From a bacterium (GTDB lineage Bacteria > Patescibacteria > Microgenomatia > Levybacterales > GWA1-39-11), in contig JAKAHW010000043.1 in assembly GCA_021825285.1 (NCBI GenBank), positions 1 through 8,172 of the forward strand: a stretch of DNA of 8,172 bases, written 5' to 3'. Shown here one piece after another: positions 5,350 through 8,172 of the stretch (position 1 is its first letter; each line of letters starts with the position of its first letter). The notes under the pieces are model-generated. The model ran no database searches, was not told the origin of the DNA, and saw only the letters and a list, made by a program, of their open reading frames with translations. The position numbers were made by a program, and so were the translations under genes.

Positions 5350-7073
5350 GGATTTGTTTTTGGCCCCGCCGGTGGCGGCGGGGGTGGCGGCGGATTTGTT
5401 GGTCCCGTTGGAGGAGGCGTTTGGCCTAGAACTTTTTGCATTGCTCTTTTGATTGTTTCTTTTCTTTGCTGATTTGCTAATTGTCTTTCATAAGGATTTT
5501 CATTTACTCCCAACATAGCTCTTACCGGCCTGCTTCTTAAGACTCTGTTTTGACTTGCAGCTACTCTATTTCCGATCGCACCCTGCAAATTACCTTCTCT
5601 GTCTTTGTAGTAAAGCTTAGATCCAACAGCTCCGCCTATTGCTCCAAGCATAGCTGCACTAGTTCCAACTCCTCCAAGTCCGGCTCCAGGCCCTGCAGCT
5701 TTAAGGGCTTTTTTGACTTGGTCTACAATTCCTGGTGAAGCTAGGATAAATCCTACCGCAAGAAGACTTCCAAAATCTGTACCATTACCTGTTCCAGTTG
5801 CATTTCCAATAAGCGGAGGGTTAAAAGCTGTGGGAGATATGTTGGTTGCAAATCCATCCAAAACGACTTTAGACATTAAAAATAAAAATACAGCAGCCGG
5901 AAATACAGCCAAATTTGCAACAATATCTCTTAGCCAAGCACCAAAACCAACATTTTGTCCAGCTCCCGGCAAAAGTCCGGCGATGATCCAAAAAGGCGCA
6001 AGTATAACGTCTAAAATAACAGAAATAAACGATTTTAAAAGCGCAAACCACAGCTTAAACAGCTGAACAAGAATTGCAATAACAAAAATAAGAAACGCAA
6101 TTATGCCCACGACAAGTCCAACAAGCCATGACAAAGCCAAAGATATAATATTACCTATAATGCCCGAAATATGCGTTATAACACAGAAAAAATCCGTACA
6201 ACTAGTTTGATCACCAACACCAATTAGTGTATCTGGATGAATAGCTTGTCTGATAATATCCCCTGCTCCCCTTGCTGCTCCCATAGAGATTCCGAATATT
6301 CCATTATTATCTTGATAAACATTTCCGACAAACCCAGGCGTTGATTGCGTAAGACTATTGGTAATGTTAGCTTTTTCAGTGGTAGGAACAATTGTGTTGA
6401 TTAAAAAATAAGTCCCAACCCACATACCATCAATTACTAATCCTGCGATTGCATACGAAAAAGTAATCATGACAAGACCGATAATAAGTTTTGGAATTTG
6501 ATTTTGGATAGTCATGACAGTTCTTGGGTCGATTTTTACCCTTAACATGATTGCAACTCCTACCAATACAAAAATAAATACAAATAGAAGATATGACATA
6601 TTCCTAAAGATTGTGAAAATGCTTAAAACCGGTCTTAAGCCCACAAATCCAATTCCTTGAGCATACGTTGTTTTGGGAAATCCGAAGTTTTGTGAAACAT
6701 ACGACGTGTAATCGGAAACATGGACTGGCACAAAAATAGTATTATCTATTAATTTCCCTACAACCATAACTAATCCGCCTCCATTTTTGACAAACCCTAT
6801 TTTTCCTGTTTGTCTATCTATTCCAAGGCAAGCTTGTGAAGGATTAACTGGATCAAATCCAGCGAGCTGGCAAACCATCGCAGACATAAGTTCCAAAACT
6901 ACTCCTTGTGAAAAAAAGTGCATATCTTTAGGAACATCCTTATTGGTTGAAGTGTTAAAGGTTTGAATGGCATTTTGGGCGTTAGTTTGAGCGTTTACAG
7001 AAGAAGTTTTTAGAGAAAAAAACAATACGATTGTTATTAGTAATATGGTCAGGATACGAGCAGCAAATCTCAT
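5346..7073 (-). CDS. VirB6/TrbL-like polytopic membrane protein of a type IV secretion-like system
   Basis: 575 residues. A Sec signal peptide (residues 1-28, ending SSVNA before QTNAQ) is followed by an exported segment of about 125 residues. Membrane helices then lie at about 158-178, 194-215, 305-339 (probably two), 341-366, 384-403 and 433-449. The block with IDPRTVMTIQNQIPKLIIGL (181-200) and the later APFWIIAGLLPG (359-370) followed by GFGAWLRDIVANLAVFP are the conserved signatures I associate with the VirB6/TrbL-like proteins of CPR genomes. VirB6 proteins form part of the inner-membrane channel of type IV secretion systems. The tail after about 450 is soluble, first Gly/Ala-rich and then basic, and ends in a Pro-rich stretch with eight consecutive prolines (561-568). 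The gene lies 39 nt downstream of 7113-8096 on the same strand, probably one operon. Its stop overlaps that of the convergent gene. Upstream of the ATG only a weak GGA is seen as a ribosome binding site. The substrate of the system cannot be told from here. Confidence 0.87.
   Translation of the reverse strand: MRFAARILTILLITIVLFFSLKTSSVNAQTNAQNAIQTFNTSTNKDVPKDMHFFSQGVVLELMSAMVCQLAGFDPVNPSQACLGIDRQTGKIGFVKNGGGLVMVVGKLIDNTIFVPVHVSDYTSYVSQNFGFPKTTYAQGIGFVGLRPVLSIFTIFRNMSYLLFVFIFVLVGVAIMLRVKIDPRTVMTIQNQIPKLIIGLVMITFSYAIAGLVIDGMWVGTYFLINTIVPTTEKANITNSLTQSTPGFVGNVYQDNNGIFGISMGAARGAGDIIRQAIHPDTLIGVGDQTSCTDFFCVITHISGIIGNIISLALSWLVGLVVGIIAFLIFVIAILVQLFKLWFALLKSFISVILDVILAPFWIIAGLLPGAGQNVGFGAWLRDIVANLAVFPAAVFLFLMSKVVLDGFATNISPTAFNPPLIGNATGTGNGTDFGSLLAVGFILASPGIVDQVKKALKAAGPGAGLGGVGTSAAMLGAIGGAVGSKLYYKDREGNLQGAIGNRVAASQNRVLRSRPVRAMLGVNENPYERQLANQQRKETIKRAMQKVLGQTPPPTGPTNPPPPPPPPAGPKTNP
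5364..5383. other. GC-rich perfect hairpin within the Pro-rich 3' end of the VirB6-like gene
   Basis: CCCCGCCG (5364-5371), a GTGG loop and CGGCGGGG (5376-5383) form a perfect 8-bp all-GC stem in otherwise AT-rich DNA. It encodes the poly-proline tail on the minus strand and lies 15 nt past the stop of the plus-strand gene. Neither direction shows a following T-run, so it is not a classical terminator. It could still slow RNA polymerase from the convergent plus gene. It may simply be a by-product of proline codons. Confidence 0.45.
5371..5394 (-). repeat. Two tandem 12-bp units encoding poly-proline
   Basis: GGTGGCGGCGGG and GGTGGCGGCGGA (plus-strand reading) stand in tandem. On the minus strand each is four codons, all of them proline (CCN), so the pair gives the eight-proline run at residues 561-568 of the VirB6-like protein. 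The unit length is a multiple of three, so copy number could change without a frameshift. Confidence 0.7.
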
Positions 7074-7097
7074 CTTATATCCAGTTTGGAATATTTT

Positions 7098-7115
7098 TAA
7101 CTTGTTGTCAAGTTA
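7098..7115. other. Inverted repeat in the gap between the single-pass protein gene and the VirB6-like gene
   Basis: TAACTTG (7098-7104), a TTGT loop and CAAGTTA (7109-7115) form a perfect 7-bp stem that includes the TAA stop of the upstream minus-strand gene. On the minus strand it contains TTGACA, but no -10 element is correctly spaced: TATAAG just before the ATG is 26 nt away. The RNA would have A residues, not U residues, after the stem on the minus strand, so it is not a normal terminator. It may be an mRNA processing or stability element or an operator. Confidence 0.35.
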
Positions 7116-8096
7116 GTAGGTAATATCTTTTATTATTTGGTTGCACGATGAAACAGCTTTAGGATCCTGACAAAACCCAGGGTCGCCGGCTAACAGAAAA
7201 GGTCTTGCAACATAAGCTAAAGGAAATGTGCTTGATGTTGAAATAAATTCTTTTACTCCGGGTATTTCCCAAGTTCCATTTTGTAAATTAACATCAATAT
7301 TGTTAATTGCAATTCCCAATTTATCTGACGGCGCCCAATATGGATCACTTTCAGGTTTTAATAGCCAATCTTTAACATTTTGATCAGGAGCAAACGGTGT
7401 GTTTGGAGTCGGCCAGTATTCATTTTCGCTATAAACGAAATTATATATAACTGCTGAATCTCCTTTCCAAGTCATTCCATTTTGTTTGTCTTGATTTGTT
7501 ACGCCAGCTTTATCTGTATGCATTGATATATTGGTTAAAACAGCGATTCCCTGAGATTTTATTCCCCTAGATTGAGTGGCCGAGCCATCTTTATGCATCA
7601 GTTCTCCTCCTACCCAATTTAAGATTAACGGAGAATCTGCTGTGCCCCCATTTTTGATAATATCTATGTTATGTTTCCATTCGTCAAAATTTTGAGGAGT
7701 TGTTTTTAGGTAGTAAGAATTTTGTCCTTCTTCTTTAACTTGAGTTTTATCTATAAGTGATAGCCAGTAATCAAAGACAGCATTTGAGGCCTGTTGTTCC
7801 ATTGATAGATTAGGTTTAGGGGATTGTTCTGGATCAAATGACGGTCCATAAAAAGCTTCGCTTGAAGAATCAGGATATGGAAGCTGTGATGCTGTCTGTG
7901 ATTGATTTTCTATCAAACCCTGTGGAGCAGAAGAGGGAGTATAGGGTGACTGATCCGGAGATTTTTGTCCTCCTTGTGAAGCTAAATATCCAACTCCTCC
8001 TGTAGCTGCTATTACTCCAGCCAAAGCTGCGACTGCGACTTTTTTGTTAAGCCTAATTGTTATTGAGCCATTATCGTTTTCCGGTCGAGCTGCCAT
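7113..8096 (-). CDS. Single-pass membrane protein with large exported C-terminal domain, unknown function (T4SS-associated)
   Basis: 327 residues. A short charged N-terminus (1-18, with Arg15, Lys18 and Lys19) precedes one hydrophobic Ala/Gly/Val-rich helix (about 19-39). Residues 41-100 are a Pro/Ser/Gln-rich linker, and about 100-327 form a globular domain rich in Trp, Tyr and Asn. The helix has no obvious signal peptidase site, so I read it as an anchor with the N-terminus inside. Two cysteines near the C-terminus (309 and 318) could form a disulfide. The topology (short cytoplasmic tail, one helix, extracytoplasmic domain) is that of VirB8/TcpC-type assembly factors, and NAVFDYWLSLID (105-116) could begin an NTF2-like helix. 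I cannot claim homology from sequence alone. It is the first gene of a probable operon with the VirB6-like gene 39 nt downstream. The ATG at 8096 has no Shine-Dalgarno site but lies about 10 nt after a consensus -10 box. Confidence 0.82.
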   Translation of the reverse strand: MAARPENDNGSITIRLNKKVAVAALAGVIAATGGVGYLASQGGQKSPDQSPYTPSSAPQGLIENQSQTASQLPYPDSSSEAFYGPSFDPEQSPKPNLSMEQQASNAVFDYWLSLIDKTQVKEEGQNSYYLKTTPQNFDEWKHNIDIIKNGGTADSPLILNWVGGELMHKDGSATQSRGIKSQGIAVLTNISMHTDKAGVTNQDKQNGMTWKGDSAVIYNFVYSENEYWPTPNTPFAPDQNVKDWLLKPESDPYWAPSDKLGIAINNIDVNLQNGTWEIPGVKEFISTSSTFPLAYVARPFLLAGDPGFCQDPKAVSSCNQIIKDITY

Positions 8097-8106
8097 AACA
8101 TCAAAT

Positions 8107-8133
8107 ATTATAGGTTTTTTTATTAGATGTCAA
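8107..8133 (-). promoter_or_regulatory. Consensus sigma-70-like promoter for the 7113-8096 / VirB6-like operon
   Basis: On the minus strand, a perfect TTGACA (8133-8128) and a perfect TATAAT (8112-8107) are separated by 15 nt, shorter than the usual 17. Transcription would start about 3 nt before the ATG at 8096, giving a nearly leaderless mRNA. Having both hexamers perfect in a short intergenic region is unlikely to be chance. Confidence 0.65.
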
Positions 8134-8172
8134 GTTTAGGCCCAGAGGGCGGGATTTGGTTCACTTCGCTAC
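8134..8172. other. Unassigned right edge, GC-richer than its surroundings
   Basis: These 39 nt lie upstream of the promoter at 8107-8133. They contain a small GCCC/GGGC inverted repeat (8140-8150, AGA loop). I see no coding frame or tRNA end in them. They may belong to a feature beyond the window. Confidence 0.3.

Noticed and set aside
5364..5383. Intrinsic terminator between the convergent genes
   Set aside because: The stem is strong but there is no T-run after it in either direction, and it is explained by proline codons in the VirB6-like gene. Kept only as a hairpin.
5550..6066. Open frames at plus 5550-5738, plus 5713-6066 and minus 5869-6051
   Set aside because: They lie inside the VirB6-like gene, which has conserved membrane segments across this region; these are shadow frames.
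8134..8172. tRNA or rRNA end at the right edge
   Set aside because: GGTTCACTTCG only loosely recalls a T-arm. No acceptor stem or other arm can be paired within the window.
1..8172. UGA recoding as in Gracilibacteria/SR1
   Set aside because: All long genes are open under the standard code and no in-frame TGA interrupts them; three complete genes end in TAA and one in TAG.
1..8172. CRISPR array, insertion sequence, integrase, att site or replication origin
   Set aside because: No spaced direct repeats, transposase motifs, terminal inverted repeats or iteron clusters were found on reading both strands.

Overview
The window reads as AT-rich bacterial DNA, most likely from a Candidate Phyla Radiation (Patescibacteria) genome, with Microgenomates as a plausible but unproven subgroup. 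Three observations support this: a VirB6/TrbL-like membrane protein and a two-helix secretion pilin domain of the kinds I associate with CPR genomes, a large lineage-restricted unknown protein, and promoters that sit almost on top of start codons. All genes are open under the standard code with no in-frame UGA, so there is no sign of the UGA-to-glycine recoding of Gracilibacteria/SR1. The window has no RNA gene, CRISPR array, insertion sequence or phage gene that I can support.

Layout, left to right. Positions 1-861 (minus strand) hold the first 287 codons of a gene that runs off the left edge. It encodes a Sec signal peptide, a very cysteine-rich ectodomain with a 14-glycine run, and a C-terminal two-helix VirB2-like pilin domain. 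Positions 901-2232 (minus) encode a 443-residue regulator: a STAND/AAA-like ATPase with a degenerate P-loop fused to an OmpR/PhoB-type winged helix. It lies 39 nt upstream of the pilin-like gene and may be co-transcribed with it. A 72-nt divergent promoter region separates it from a plus-strand gene (2305-5349) for a 1014-residue soluble protein that I do not recognise. That gene ends tail-to-tail with a VirB6/TrbL-like polytopic membrane protein (5346-7073, minus); the two stop codons overlap in TTAA. Upstream of it, 7113-8096 (minus) encodes a single-pass membrane protein with a large exported domain, preceded by a strong promoter at the right edge. The last 39 nt hold nothing I recognise.

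How they may work together (inference). The VirB6-like channel protein, the single-pass protein with VirB8-like topology, and the cysteine-rich pilin-domain protein look like envelope parts of a type IV secretion or DNA-uptake-like machine. The VirB4/VirD4 ATPases are not in this window. The regulator and the giant unknown protein share a divergent control region inside this locus, so the unknown protein is a candidate substrate, effector or accessory cytoplasmic component of the machine.

The most promising novelty is the combination of a disulfide-rich surface domain fused to a pilin anchor, an ATPase/winged-helix regulator directly upstream of it, and a 1014-residue orphan protein divergently transcribed from that regulator.
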